The notes beneath the pieces are model-generated. The model was not told the origin of the DNA, did no database searches, and saw only the letters and a program-made list of their open reading frames with translations. The position numbers were made by a program, and so were the translations under genes. DNA of 64,000 bases from Hofstenia miamia (lineage: Eukaryota > Xenacoelomorpha > Acoela): NCBI GenBank assembly GCA_004352715.1, contig SCFE01000102.1:1615229-1679228 (forward strand), read 5' to 3'. Shown here one piece after another: positions 32,087 to 45,197 of the stretch (position 1 is the stretch's first letter; every line of letters begins with the position of its first letter).

Positions 32087-33435
32087 AGTAATTTTTTACT
32101 TACATGTATTTAGCTATTTTGTATGATTTTTTGAAAAAATGTTTTCGATTCTAATTTTTTATTGATACATGTGACAATAAAACAAATTGCAGATTTGAAA
32201 TCAGCGCGAAAAATTGATTCAGAATGTGGTAAGCTAATTCATGTCACAATCAAAAAGTTATTTTTTTTTGAACAGTGCTATTCAAGGTGGTTGACAACAG
32301 CAAATAGCCTCTGTCATATGTGGGTGTCAAAGCATTGTCTTAAAGGCAAAAACTTAACAACTTTAATTTGTCCATAGAATATGTTGTTGGTGTTTACTTT
32401 CCTTGTTGTTGAACATCAAAGTGAAAACTTCTTGGATTAAACGCCCATGTCACATCCTGTTTCAGTTGCAGCTGCTTAGGCTTCAAAAGAAAGTTGTAGC
32501 AGATACTTTCATGCCATCTGTCAAGCAGTCAGCATGGTATGCATTTAGTAAAGTGATAATAAAGACACTGTTGTGTTCAAATGACAAAAAGGGATGGTAG
32601 ACACCAGAGATAAACATAATAACACAGCTGGAGACCTTTCTGTATGTCCCAGACAGACACTTTCCATAAATCAAAATGTGTCTTGAATTTTAGAGCTAAT
32701 TGACTGGTCAAACAATGTACATGCATCTCCTTTGAAAAGTAAAATGACTATTGCAGAGATTTTAATATTTATTGACAATACTATGAAAGTTCTAATGTGG
32801 CCCTGTCATGCTCAGTCAATTGAAGGGTGGGTAAAACAGGCCACAGGGGCATCAATCAGGTTGTATGCACCAGATTAATGTGAAGGCTACATCAGATGTC
32901 AAGAAGCAAGTAGAATCCTTATGTCTAGAATGAATTGAAACAAGACTTAATGATTCAAGTTTAAAAATTGTAACTGACTATTAAACATTCTAGTGGTGTC
33001 ATTAAATAATAATGATATGTTTTATTCAGAGAAAATGAACTTCTGGTCCCTTGCCAGGTGATCAGATTAGCTGAAAAATAAGTGAGCATATTGTTTTCCA
33101 AAAGCAGTTTAATGCAATTTTTTCAATTGCTGATTTACCAAGCACAACTTAGTTTAATTACAAAATTAATGGCATATTTTAATTTCTCACCCCAAAGATA
33201 TACTTTTAAAACTTCTCTTTTTGGAACTGTTGAAAAATCTATTTTACATTCAAAATTGACACGCCCCAATATTACATTCAAAATGTGAGAATAAAAGGAA
33301 TTAGCAAATTTGAGTGGTACCTGAGTGACTAAACTTGGCTTCACATTCTGTACATGTTATATTTTAGCTTTGTCTGTAGCTAAAATATGTTTAAATATAA
33401 TTTTTAAAATAATTCAAAAAGCTATGATGATTATA
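32087..33435. other. no recognisable gene
   Basis: Several short frames (62-71 codons) on both strands show no domain. A poly-T/A-rich context follows the 565-residue ORF. No clear terminal repeats were found that would bound that gene as an element. Confidence 0.35.
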
Positions 33436-35022
33436 TCAGTAATTACCTCTAAATTCTGATGGTAAAGGTTCCTCTGACATAACATAATTGAGTGAATTAT
33501 AAATAAGGGGTTTCTTTGCAATGTACCTTTTAAAGTCTAAAAATTTTCTTTCCCACACGATTTCAACTTTGCAAAATTCTTCCAATATTTCGCCCATTGT
33601 ATCGAATTTCCTATCAAAGGTACGTTTAAAGAACTTTTGTAAAAAGTATGGCATGTGATCTAAGTTACTGTTTCTATTGATTCCGTACAAATGATGTAGG
33701 GCATTTGCATACAATTTAATATCTTTTTTGCGATTGAATGAATCTAAAGCTTCACAACTTCCAACATCTATAATGATGGGATTATTTGTGTCTTTTTCCA
33801 AAAGAATATTTTTATTATGTAAATCATTGTGTGCATGATCGTTCTCATGGATTGTGAATAGTGCCTCTGCTAGTTTCACAGCAATGAATAGCTTATCACT
33901 ATCTTCAATTTTGTCTATAGATGCTTTTGATAGATCAGTGCCTTCTACACATTCCATTGTAGCAATGATTTCTAATTCATTATTTTTAATATCATAAAGA
34001 ATTAAGTCAAATTCCTCCGAGATTATTTTCAGGGTATGAGGCTTTACAATATTTGCATTTCTGAGTGAAAATAGAAATAATATAGTTGCTTCTTCCATTA
34101 GCAAATTTGATCTTGTAAATGATGATATTACTGAACTTTGTTCTGAAAAGCATTCTGATTCATTGTTCTGTTCATGTGACTTCTTAATTTCTATCGATTT
34201 CCCAACAAATTTTTGTTTTGAGAGAACTTCAACTGGAAAAATTCTTTCCTTTGATTCAAAGATGATGCATTTTCCCGACCCTCCAGCACCTACAATTTCT
34301 TTTTCATGGAACTTATCCTTTCTTATAAATATGGGTCGATAATTTAGGCTTGGAAAATCTAAATGACTTTTTTTCAAGCGTAAAATATGATAATGATCAA
34401 TCATTTCCAATGAAATTGCAAATGGTTCAGGTAAAAGTAAGCAAGGGAAATCTATGTCTTTCACATATATTAAGTTCATTATAGTGTGGTATTGGAAAGT
34501 TCTTAAAAGACTGCGTAATATAAAGGTTTCGTCAAACAAAACTTCACTACTGAGCCTCCAATCTGTGAGTAAGCATCGCAAAATACCGAGCTTGAACAGT
34601 GAAAGAATATCACTGGAAATGGGAAGCTCATGGTAGCGCTGCTTTAAAATCATTGGAAGAGTTGATTCCTTAGGTTGAACCATTATATACATTAAAGTTT
34701 CATCAGTTGTATCTTGTGAATAGCATTCTACTCGCTTAAAAATGAAATTATGTCCTTGTGATATAATATTTTGGTGTTTAATGACATTTTGTGAGTAAAT
34801 AAAGGCAAATATTACATGAGAATCAATACATGGAATGCTTTTTCTATACAAATTGTAGTTTGCCAAGTGCTTAATGTATTTGCCAATAATATAATTTGTT
34901 GTAATACCAGTAATTCGACAACCTTTATTAAAAGCTTTTCTTAATGGTGATGCCCAGTCCTTTTGAATTGACCTATCTTGCAGAATAAACCACAAATAAT
35001 CAAATGAATCAGAAGATGCCAT
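33436..35022 (-). CDS. divergent protein-kinase-like protein, 528 residues
   Basis: One uninterrupted frame from ATG 35022. Residues 1-240 match nothing I know. The kinase-like domain follows: glycine-rich loop GAGGSGK (245-251); a beta-3 strand FPVEVLSKQK that lacks Lys at the usual VAIK position, though lysines lie nearby; an alpha-C-like LLMEEATILFLFSLRNANIVK; catalytic loop HAHNDLHNKN with D400 and N405; and IIDVGS (D419) in place of DFG. HxD, the loop Asn and the metal-binding Asp are kept, so it may be active or a pseudokinase. The frame ends GAATTTAGAGGTAATT, where AG|GTAATT could be a splice donor just before the stop, so more exons may exist. It is the only intact frame here that does not look element-borne. 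Confidence 0.7.
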   Translation of the reverse strand: MASSDSFDYLWFILQDRSIQKDWASPLRKAFNKGCRITGITTNYIIGKYIKHLANYNLYRKSIPCIDSHVIFAFIYSQNVIKHQNIISQGHNFIFKRVECYSQDTTDETLMYIMVQPKESTLPMILKQRYHELPISSDILSLFKLGILRCLLTDWRLSSEVLFDETFILRSLLRTFQYHTIMNLIYVKDIDFPCLLLPEPFAISLEMIDHYHILRLKKSHLDFPSLNYRPIFIRKDKFHEKEIVGAGGSGKCIIFESKERIFPVEVLSKQKFVGKSIEIKKSHEQNNESECFSEQSSVISSFTRSNLLMEEATILFLFSLRNANIVKPHTLKIISEEFDLILYDIKNNELEIIATMECVEGTDLSKASIDKIEDSDKLFIAVKLAEALFTIHENDHAHNDLHNKNILLEKDTNNPIIIDVGSCEALDSFNRKKDIKLYANALHHLYGINRNSNLDHMPYFLQKFFKRTFDRKFDTMGEILEEFCKVEIVWERKFLDFKRYIAKKPLIYNSLNYVMSEEPLPSEFRGNY

Positions 35023-35750
35023 GAGCTACGTAATGCCGCCTAAACAAATTATACTCAGAAATTATTATAATCCATTTTCTACAAAAATAGTTAAACATAA
35101 AATAATCAATTTAAACAAAAATTTGCAGTTTCTTCTCTAAATAAAAGTAATTATATAGTATTTTTCAAATTGGTGCATAATTCCATATTTAGCTATAAAC
35201 GTTTAAGAAAATGATAACAATATTTTTTGCTCTCATTTCGTTAATATTCAAAATAAATCGAACATTTTACCATAGAATATCCTCGAATTTGCCATTTTGT
35301 GTTTCTCAAAATACTACAAAACTATCATTCGAATAAATTCTAAAAAATTATCTAAATTTTGACGAATCCATCTTGATTCTATAACTTTTAATTAAACTCC
35401 TTTAAAAAAAATTACTTAAATTGTTTATTCCATTTTGCAACATTTTGTATATTCTTATATAAATATTTTTATGCTATATTTGTAAATTTGAAAGATTAGC
35501 TAAAAATCATGATGAGAATAACTTGTTTCACATTAAAAAATATCTTATGTTTTTGAAATAGACACTGAATTTACCATTAGTTCTTCAGTTTTGTTGTCTA
35601 ATGATTAGTCCTACTCATTTTAATTATAAATACTCACCTTAGCAAATAACACTTTCTCCATTATTTTAGTGAACTTGCTTTACATTATAAAAAACAAAAA
35701 ACATTATATAGAAACTCAACAATTTGCCAAAATCGTTTAAATGTCAAAGA
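35023..35750. other. upstream region of the kinase-like gene
   Basis: Very AT-rich. It should hold the promoter of the minus-strand kinase-like ORF, but I can point to no specific element with confidence. Confidence 0.3.
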
Positions 35751-36216
35751 ATGATTTTTAAAAAAGACAACTCTAAATAATATGTAGGACTAGTATCTGC
35801 TAAAAAATTCTAAATAGCATGTTTACATTTAAGGAAAAAGTTTTAGTAATGCTACATAAAAGCAACACATTTTAAATTGCAAGTTAAAATATTATTTCAT
35901 TATATTTTATTGAAATGAATTGATCTGTGTTCACTCAAGCTTTTTAATCAGTCACACCATTGCCAATATATATATATNNNNNNNNNNNNNNNNNNNNNAT
36001 GATTTTTAAAAAAGACAACTCTAAATAATATGTAGGACTAGTATCTGCTAAAAAATTCTAAATAGCATGTTTACATTTAAGGAAAAAGTTTTAGTAATGC
36101 TACATAAAAGCAACACATTTTAAATTGCAAGTTAAAATATTATTTCATTATATTTTATTGAAATGAATTGATCTGTGTTCACTCAAGCTTTTTAATCAGT
36201 CACACCATTGCCAAAT
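35751..36216. repeat. 225-bp direct duplication flanking a 21-N gap and TA tract
   Basis: 35751-35970 recurs as 35999-36215 (offset 248) with no difference that I noticed until the TA tract. The Ns (35978-35998) lie between. Overlapping contig ends left unmerged at a microsatellite are the likely cause. Confidence 0.9.
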
Positions 36217-38600
36217 TATATATATATATATATATTTAATCATGTTATTCATCTTGAATGTCAAGTAAAAAAAATTTATATGATAATTAAGTACTCCCCA
36301 CTAGAAATATCTAGATCCGCTACTGTTTCAGCAGATTCGAAACCATCCCTTTTAAAAAATTGCCAAAATTCTCCAACAAGTGTTCGCCATTTATGCAACT
36401 TAGCTACTTATTAGAACAAGAAACTTCGTACAATTAATTCATTCATTTACATTTTTAAATGCAAAATATAAAATATTTCCAGTTAAACCTGATGCTGCTA
36501 TATGAATACAAACAGAAACTGATTTTGCCATTGATGGTTACTTAAATATTGCATGATATCCTCTTCATGAAACATCTTGAATCTTGGAAGAAAACTGCCA
36601 GGTAGAAATTAAAAACAGTTCAGAATATGACAGGTTTGTTGTTGTGTGATGTGTACACAATGCAACATGTGGCTTATGACAAAAAATTCCACCTTCTCAA
36701 AATCTACAATTTTATTTTTGATGGAAGAAACCTGGCAATTATATTATGGTTTTATTTTCAAATTTCTTAGCAAATTAGTGGCATAAAAAGTCGAAAAAAT
36801 CAGAGTAGTCGATTCCAATATGTCGCCACTTGTAGTACACTATAATCTTCTTTTTGATGAAGGCCTTGTGATTATTGTTAACCCCCTCCTCCAAATATCA
36901 TGCATCCGGTTTTTTGAGGGCTCATTTGAGGATGTTGACTGAGCTGATTAATGGGGTCACTCATAATATTTGAGAAATAGGTTTGAGGAAAATTCTAAGG
37001 TTTTTAAAAATATTGATGATTGATTGAAAAACATCATTGAATGCATTTCTGTACTTCATACATAGCAAATTTTTTTGTCACAAATCTTCACTATGACAAA
37101 GACAAGTGATCACATTTACCCAATTATGTGCTATAGCTAAGGATTTCCAAATTGCTCCATAGTAGAAAATATTGCTTACAATGTAGAGTAAACCAATAAG
37201 ATAGTCTGCTTGTTGTTAAATAATAGTGGATTGACGTTTATTGTTAAATGTAATTTCAGAAAATGGAATCATATTAAACTGCTTTCCTGCAAGGCATAGA
37301 AATGTGACAATTTTGCAAAGTTCTTGAATTGATCTTAATTCTTTCATTCTTTTGAAGGTTTCTTCCAAGATATTAAAATGAAGTGTTTTATTGTTTTTAA
37401 AATTATTGCATAAAAAGTATTCTTTCTTAAAATAATAAGTGAATTATTTCATAGATTTTATGTAATGTTGTGATTTATGAGCACTTGCAGAATATCCAAA
37501 ATAAACCTATGTAGTTTTATCAAAACATTGATGAAATGCTGACAAATCCTATGCATAAGATGTAACCTCTGTCCTAAAAGTCTGCAAATATTGATTTCAA
37601 ACAAAGGCATGGAATTAAGCAAACTAAAGAATCAAGTGTCCTGCATTTCACTCATGTCTGCTTAATTGTCTCCACCAATGTGATTGACTGCAGTTACTGA
37701 TTGGTTGTTTGCTTACATATGAATAAAATTCATTGTTTCACTTAAAATCATTTGCACAAAAACTGCATAGAGTAATCAGAAATTGAGAACATTCAGACAA
37801 AGGCTAAAAATTGCATTACACTATCAGGGAATAAAGGACAATGGCTTAGAAGAATCATTGCAATATTTGTTCCAGGAATGCAGGATTAGTCAAGTATGCA
37901 TCATGTTTACTGCAGAGGACTAAGAACTAGGCCAACTCAATAAGGTGAAATAGATTTTCTTAGTTGTTCAGATATATTGTATATTATTGTTTTATTAACA
38001 TTACATTTTTTTGGAACTTAAGCCTGTTTATGTCAATGTGAGGAGACTTAAAACTGAGGGTACTTATTATATGCATTATAATTATTATAAACATTACAAT
38101 TTTTTATAATAATTCTAAGTAAAAATTTCTAAATGATTATAAAATATTGTGTGAAGTTCTTTCCAAAATGAGATGGTTGATCTGGTGCGGATCCAAAAAA
38201 CATCTATGGAGGTGTATGAATTGTAATTTCCCACCTTTATTCTTTTACGCAAATACATCTATGCATTTCTGTCATACAAAGAAATTTGTTACAAAATGTT
38301 TCTAAAAGGATACACAACATAGGATTCAAATAATTATATGTCAAAGTTAAGCCTAAGCTGTATAAGATTGTGATAACATGTATACCCATCAATTTGCTTT
38401 TCATTTTAAGCACATTGTTTATTCCAAAAACTTAGCAACTAAAATTTTCTAGTTGTATACAAATCTCCCAGGTACTAAAAAGTAGATCATAACATATGTT
38501 AACACTAGTAATATATGTTTCCTCCAGAGTCTATACCAATACATCCCCTTATTCATCTTCTTCAGAAGCAGAATAATCCACAACTTAAACCCTGTACCTG
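36217..38600. other. no recognisable gene
   Basis: A short TA tract opens this stretch. Remaining frames are under 70 codons without domains. A CAAT/TATA-like context near 37690-37740 (ATTGGTTGTTTGC followed by ATGAATAAAA) could be an LTR promoter remnant, but no partner copy was found. Confidence 0.3.
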
Positions 38601-41400
38601 ACTGGTTTTTGTTATATGGGTATTTCATGTAAAGGTCCAGGAGGATTTTGATTCACTAACTCACATAAAGGTTCCTGAACATTTTCAGGAGATACTAGTA
38701 ATTCCATAATACCATAATTCTCATTTTGTGATTCTTGCTGAAAGATGGGTTTTTGATATGTTCTTGATTTTGTGCTAGAATCAATAAATGGATACTTCCA
38801 AATTTGCAACACATTCATAGATTTTGATCACATATCATACAATTAGACCTTTCTGTAAGTAAAACTAGCCAACATTTCTCAAAGAGCTGCAAGTCATTAG
38901 AAACATTTGACTTCATCAACAAAACATCTACTTCCTGGATGACATGGATTAATACAATGCATTGGTCCATTGGTAGCAAAAGTTGTATCATTAATATGTA
39001 TAGCACACACATGGAATTCTTCTTGCTGTTCATTTCAATTATGTCCTTGAATTATTTGATCACTACATGGTGACAAGACTCCCCACTGTAAAATAGAAGT
39101 ACAGTAGAGAAACTTAGTAACAGATAAACGTCTCTGATGACAGGCTTGTAATACAAATGTTAAAATTTTAGTCAAGTAATCACTTTCATCAATAACTTAA
39201 CATAGTATTGTTAAACATTAAAATTCAACTTTTCCTTTAGATTTAAAGTGATTCACTATTTCTTACTGTAACATTGTACAACTAAAAAATTCTACACATA
39301 GTTGCCACCATAATATCTGTGGCTAAATCTTACTTATTTCTTGTTGAGAGCACCATCCTAGGACTTAGCTACAAGTTAAGGAGGGGCTAAACCCCTTCTG
39401 AAAAATTGGAGAGCCCCTCCTACCTCATTTTAAGAAGCTATGTTTTATCTTCAAATCAATGCCAACCAAACCTAAATATACAACACATGGCATTCAAATG
39501 AAACTAGAAATATTGACTAGAACAGTTCAAGTAAGTAAGGATATTTACCATTTTTATAAATAGAATTATGGATAAGAACCATGAATAGATTTATTGAATT
39601 AAGCTCAGAAAAGTCTATTTTACTAGAACATGGCATCAAGAATCATGGACCAAATGAGTGACATTTTTGGCAAAATGTTTGGAAAAAACACTCACATTTT
39701 GAATAGATTTGTGTTACACTTGTATTTATATAAAAGAAGTCATGAGGTCAATTTCCCTTGTTCCAGTTTCAACTTTTTTAGAAAACATACTTTTGCCAAG
39801 TTGAATGTGGGTGGTAGGTAGGATGAAAGATTAATTTTGAAAATATAGCTAAACATTAACCCATGCTAAATGTGAAGCAAAGCTTGATTCATATTGTCAG
39901 TTGTACAAGTGCTTAAATCTATTCAGCAAGAAATATTATAGAAAAATATAATTCAATCAAAATTCAGGGATTCAAAATTATATTCATAGGCAAACTAGTA
40001 GTCAATCTAGAAAGTGAAGTTGTCACTATGTATTGTTTGTCACTATCAAGAATAGACTTTCCCAATACAAAATTTGGCTTATTTAGCCTGTTAAAGGAAC
40101 CTCTACCTCAAGTTGATATTAATGATTCATTAAAGTTAGGAGGGAAAACTTTGGTTTCTTTACATTTGATTATATTCCTAATTTTCATGTTTTAATTTTT
40201 TGCAGAAAATTATCTGCAAGAAATTGTCACTAAATTAAGTATGCCACCTATAATTGTTTCAGCTGCTACTGGAATCTTAGCCTGGCTATGCCATTGGCAT
40301 CATCAAACACAAATTGGCATAAGTGCTTCTGCAAAGCATTCACCATGCAACTTGACAAAAATTCTCTTTCTACACAACAAGAAAAACATCTAAACACATA
40401 TGCTATGAAATTTTTCTCCAATCACACTTCTTTCTCAATATTTCCCCCATAGTTTCTTAGTTGCCATGGACACTATCCTCATGGCAATTCTTCAAAAGTC
40501 AGCTCATGCAACTAGAAGCCCCAACAATGACATTAATAATCTGTTCTAGTAGAAGCTTTAATGTTCTGCATTATTTTCATCTATAAACAATTCCTTAATA
40601 ATTTTGTGAAGATAAATATAGGGTGTTAGATTTACTTCCTTCATATTGATAGTGTTCTTAACTTTTTCAATAACCTCTAAAACACTTTGGTCACATTTTT
40701 GCGAATTAATAATCTCACTGGCTGTAATCCTGCTCTTCTTCATCAAACCCCTAGCAATGGTATTGCAATGCCTTTTTAGCCAAAGTCTTCAAGTTTCAAG
40801 TTAGCAAATCTGTTTGGTTCTCATTTTATGTGACCCATTTAACTTTGCTGCTAAAGTTGAACAATTTAACCATTTCATCAAACTCATCTAATCTTTGTTC
40901 AATGATTGTTTGGGATAGAACATTTGCACAGATCTTCTTGTTGGTTATTGTGTCAATGAGCCAATGCAAAACATCTACAGAATCCCCCTAAATCCTGAGT
41001 CTCAAGATTCAAGAGTTCACATGATACAATGACAGAAAGATGTTCCATTGCAGCTTCCAGCTTGAATCTGTTGATATGAACACAATCTTTCTTTGCACAA
41101 ATGACAACCATCTTCAATAAGTTGACCATCTGCTTCTAAGGCTGCTGCCTTATTAAGTAACTTGCATCTCACCAAAGTGTAAAATGTCCATTTAACACAT
41201 CAATATTTGCTCCTACAGGATCATTCTTCTGACTCAAGTAAACAACATTAATGATCCAATTCATAACTAGGTATGATATTGAATACTTAATGAAGCTGCA
41301 CATAACCCATAACTGACCTGCAACAGGAAAGTGAGATGTCACTTTGCAAGCCCAAGAGAAAACTGCTCACTTTCTCCAATTCAAATGCCTGCTGATTTCT
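38601..41400 (-). other. probable body of a degenerate minus-strand retroelement
   Basis: Downstream (minus strand) of a reverse-transcriptase remnant lie short colinear minus-strand frames: 40746-40558, 39033-38815 and 38818-38612, the last two overlapping in different frames. The 39033-38815 frame ends with SNDLQLFEKCWLVLLTERSNCMICD, and 38818-38612 is Pro/Gln-rich. None alone is recognisable. Position suggests the C-terminal part of the same element. Confidence 0.25.
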
Positions 41401-41499
41401 TCTCACCATTCCACCTATGAGTACTGTTACCTTTATTATATACTGACAAATCTGAAACATTTTATCCTTCCAATGACACAGGTTCTTTTACTTATGAGC

Positions 41500-42260
41500 T
41501 ATACTCACTAAATGCAACTGCAGCTTGCTTAGGTGCAATGTGGATATTGTTAGCAATTATGTGATTGACATAAATATCTACAGCACACATAGGTAGATAT
41601 TTTATTCCAATTAACTGACTCTTTAACAAAATATGTTCTTCAATACCCCAAGAACTTTTCTCAAAATATCAAGACCAAAAGCCATTCAGTTCATGACAAA
41701 GGCCATCATTTATTGCCATACATAGATATGACTGGAAATCATTTTGCAAATGAATTTGTAAATAAGCTTTCTTGCCATCAATAAGCTCAAATTTAATTCC
41801 CAATGTTCACCAATTTCTCTAAGTAGATTCACACACTTTCACCTTGAAAGCAAGATTGTGAATTGTGACTGAATTTAACTGTGTAAAATCGAGCACTGGT
41901 CATAGAGGAGTATTTTAAGGCACTTGTATAATCAGGAATACTAGCAGAATGCCTTTCATATGGCCATGTTTATCAAAAGAATATTCATCTAAATATCCAC
42001 ACTTAATTGAGGTTTGCAACTTATTGTCATACATTATACCTTCTTCCTTTGAAAATTTCTTGCTTTTTTCTGTGCACCAGTACCAATATAGATTTTCAGT
42101 TTCACCATTAACTCACTTCCAACTCATGGTCAATTTTTCATTAGATGGACTCAAATTAACAAGTAAATCTTCTGATACAAAATCACCTCTACCATTTTCC
42201 ATTGGCTTCAAAACTTGAAAATTTGTGGCCAAAATGAACGTCTATTTTTGTTCTTTTAAC
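41500..42260 (-). pseudogene. LTR-retrotransposon reverse transcriptase, heavily decayed
   Basis: On the minus strand, three blocks in order recall a reverse transcriptase: PVLDFTQLNSVTIHN (near 41870), FELIDGKKAYLQIHLQ (41743-41790, the motif A region) and AVDIYVNHIIANN (near 41548-41582). The last aligns with the motif C strand, where Asn-His stands in place of the second catalytic Asp and its neighbour. Each block is in a different frame or separated by stops. The pattern fits a Ty3/gypsy- or BEL-like element; I cannot place the clade. It is unrelated in sequence detail to the gypsy element at 60-64 kb. Confidence 0.45.
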
Positions 42261-43979
42261 ATTTTTATAGCAAAGCTTTGAAAGAAAATATTCTTTATCA
42301 ACAACACTTTCCGAAACTAGTAAATTTCATTCTGCATTTGCCATACATGCCTTCTATCATGGCGATTTGGAAATCTAGTCAGTGTATTTGCACCATATTT
42401 TTACCTATTTGAAGGTAATGTTTTTGAGCTGAATTCAAGCATATTAGAAGAGCATTATTTTTTAAGAAGTGAAAGCTTGTACTGCAAATTTGGGGCCTGT
42501 TATGGCATGTCAATACAAAGGACTCCCCACATCCCCAATTTTATGTATTAATTGTTCAGTAACCGTTTTGCTGTGTACTAGAAATTTCTTACTAAATATT
42601 TTGTACCTGAAAAACTATTGGGGGTCCAAAATTGTTCAAAATTGCTAATTCAGGAAAATTTTTCAAATTTTGTGCCGCAATATTTTGCTATATTTATTTA
42701 ATCACTTTGTTTTTTAAAATGTTGGTGCCCAAAAGGCTTCAAATTCAAAACTTGGAACCCCCCAGATTTGTTTCTAATAAAAAGCTTTATTTCTGTTTTT
42801 GAAGAATAAAATGTTGTATTGACATTTCTGGGCGGGGGGGGGCATCTGCAACCTCTCAGTGACGCCACTCCCCATTAGTATTTTGACTCAGAAGAATATT
42901 CAAAAAATGCGGACATTGATTTGGATGTTTTGCAGTGTTATTTTTTCTTTAGAACCTTGCTAGGTCTGACAGCAAAACAGTCAAAGCCATGTATGAAATA
43001 CTCTACTATGAGCATTTACTATCAGGCTTAAGTCAAGGATTGTGTGTGTTGCTTTGAAAAACTAGAGGTTTTGTAAATTAGATCCATCAACGTCTCAATC
43101 TCATACTATTAAGACGTTCAATATTTGACGAAATCTATCAAATGAGTTTGCATAAAACAGGTGCTTGCAAATATTGTATTAATTTGAATATGAATTTCTG
43201 AATTTTGATATTGTTTACTCTTTGAATAAGGTAATTCTTCTTTAAGTTATATAAGTCTAGATATGAAGCACTTTTGAGAAAATAAAATGTATGAATAATT
43301 CAGTTTGTTTTTTGCTTAAGTATATGCCACTGTGGTTGATAGCTATCAGTGAGGTATGAGGCATTGATTATTATTTACTTTGAAATTGTGGGATTACTGG
43401 GACTGATCTGATGACAAAAGGGTTGCTAGCAGCTGCACTAATATCACACACATTTATACATATAACATCTATTGTCGCAGCTACCTGCGACTGTTAGTAG
43501 GAAGAGAAGGAGGAGGTGGTGGAGGAGGATTTAGAAATTTCTGGTGAGGTAAGCACTGAAATGTTGATTAATTTTTTCAACGTGTACCTATAGCATCATT
43601 CTTTTCATTAAGCTCTTAGTCAGTCATACTTTTTTAAACTGCCATTGTTTTTTCTTTTATTTGCTCCAAGAATTCTCTTAGAAATCTATTAATTTGTTTA
43701 ATTTAGCTTACAAATAATTATATAATTCCAATATTTTGTGATTTCTAAGTAGGTTTTTAAGATTAATTTAATAATTCATTAGTAAATTTCACCTATTTTG
43801 AAGAAGAAATTGGAATAATTGTAGAAATTTTATATTCGTTTATATTTTCTTAGCTATTGACAAAATAGGGACGACTCAAATGCAACTTCTTATTTTTCAG
43901 TATTTATTAATTTTTGAAAATAGTTCGCACCCAGCACACCCTCCTTCCTAAGCCCCTGGAAGAAAAGAAACTTTATCGA
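42261..43979. other. no recognised gene; contains a G10 run and a perfect short hairpin
   Basis: A homopolymer run of about ten G occurs near 42831. At 43474-43491 GTCGCAG-CTAC-CTGCGAC is a perfect 7-bp stem with 4-base loop, followed by a purine-rich GGAGGA tract (43501-43533). No coding region is supported. Confidence 0.5.
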
Positions 43980-45010
43980 GTTCAATTGAGTCGGATAATT
44001 CAGATGATATGTGTGTGAGACGTTTCTGTCAGTATTGTTTGCCAGAAGGGACCTGAGTTTGTTGGGAATATAAACGAAATGGAAGAAGTAAAAGAAAGGT
44101 AGATTTTGACGACGCTATCTTTTGTGTGGAATATAACAGAACGTCCATGAGACATAAGGGTGTAAATAGATTGAAACAAACTATGAGAAGGGAAAACAGA
44201 TAAAGGATTAAGAAATAATGATAAATTGATAAAATGACTAAAAGAATTATAATCACTTAGCGAATAAGAAAAACTTGTGCATGGTTGACTACTGAAGGTA
44301 AAAGATAGAGAGGGTATGTTAGTGAAAAGAAAATTGTTATCAGTAGAGAATGGGGAAGGGTTAAGAGATCAGACTAATACATCAGATAAGTTGGAGAAAA
44401 CAAGATCCAGAGTATTACCTGAAGTGTCACAAACTGATAGAAATTGAATCTAGAGAAAAATTTAATGATTTGTAGTTCAAATGGATCAGAGTAAAATAGA
44501 GCATTCCAATCAGTATTTGGAAAATTTTAAATCACCGGTGATGTACATTAATGAATCAGAAAATTCCGTGGCTGGAATTAAAAAAATGAAAGAAAACAAG
44601 AATTGAGCAAAAGTGTTGAAAGAGTAAAAAAATTGATCTGATATTTGCTTAGATAGAGAGGGTTGTTAAAGCAAATGATAAGAAAGCTAGAATTGATGGA
44701 TGAAAGAATGATATGACAGCAAAATTCACAAGTGGGAGCAAATTCAGAAGATGAATGACTTAGACCACAAGTAGAAATTAGGGCTATTAAAGTGCCCCCA
44801 TTACATTGAGACGGATGACTAGATCTAGAGACAGAAAGATATAATGTTGAATTAGGGAAAGAGTCATCATACCAAGTTACAGTAAGACAAATAATAGAAC
44901 GTGGATAACTTAAAGAGCTAATAAAGGCTGAGAGGTCCATGCGACGAGAAATATTTCTATGACTGCGACAGTTGTCAGATAATAGATGGAAAGTTGATCG
45001 AGCTAGTCAA
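43980..45010 (-). pseudogene. LINE (non-LTR retrotransposon) APE-type endonuclease fragment
   Basis: The minus strand reads, in order, a start-like block (SHRNISRRMDLSAFIS), SIICLTVTWYDDSFPNSTLY (the conserved region with Trp-Leu/Tyr-Asp), a glycine block (CNGGTLIALIS), then after stops ITGDLKFSK (the conserved GDFN-type motif) and NTLDLVFSNLSDV. This is the order found in APE-type endonucleases that nick target DNA for LINE insertion. Glu of the catalytic ET pair has become Val and several stops occur. No reverse transcriptase follows at lower coordinates, so the element is cut at its 3' side, unusual for the typical 5'-truncated LINE copy. Confidence 0.6.
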
Positions 45011-45197
45011 TTGGAAGCCAGAGTTGAAATGGTCTCAATCAGCTCTAAGTGAAATGACAGACTCAGCACAGCTGGAAGCAGTAAGGCCCAGTCCTCAAAT
45101 ATTGCGATTCTCTCGGTCCAAAATTTCCCAAGATTATATGCATTCATTTTTATTTCAATACAATATACGCATATTTATACTCCAATATGTACAATAA

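Noticed and set aside
43441-43540. Helitron 3' end
   Set aside because: The hairpin is present but no CTRR terminus follows at the expected distance, and no Rep/helicase sequence is nearby.
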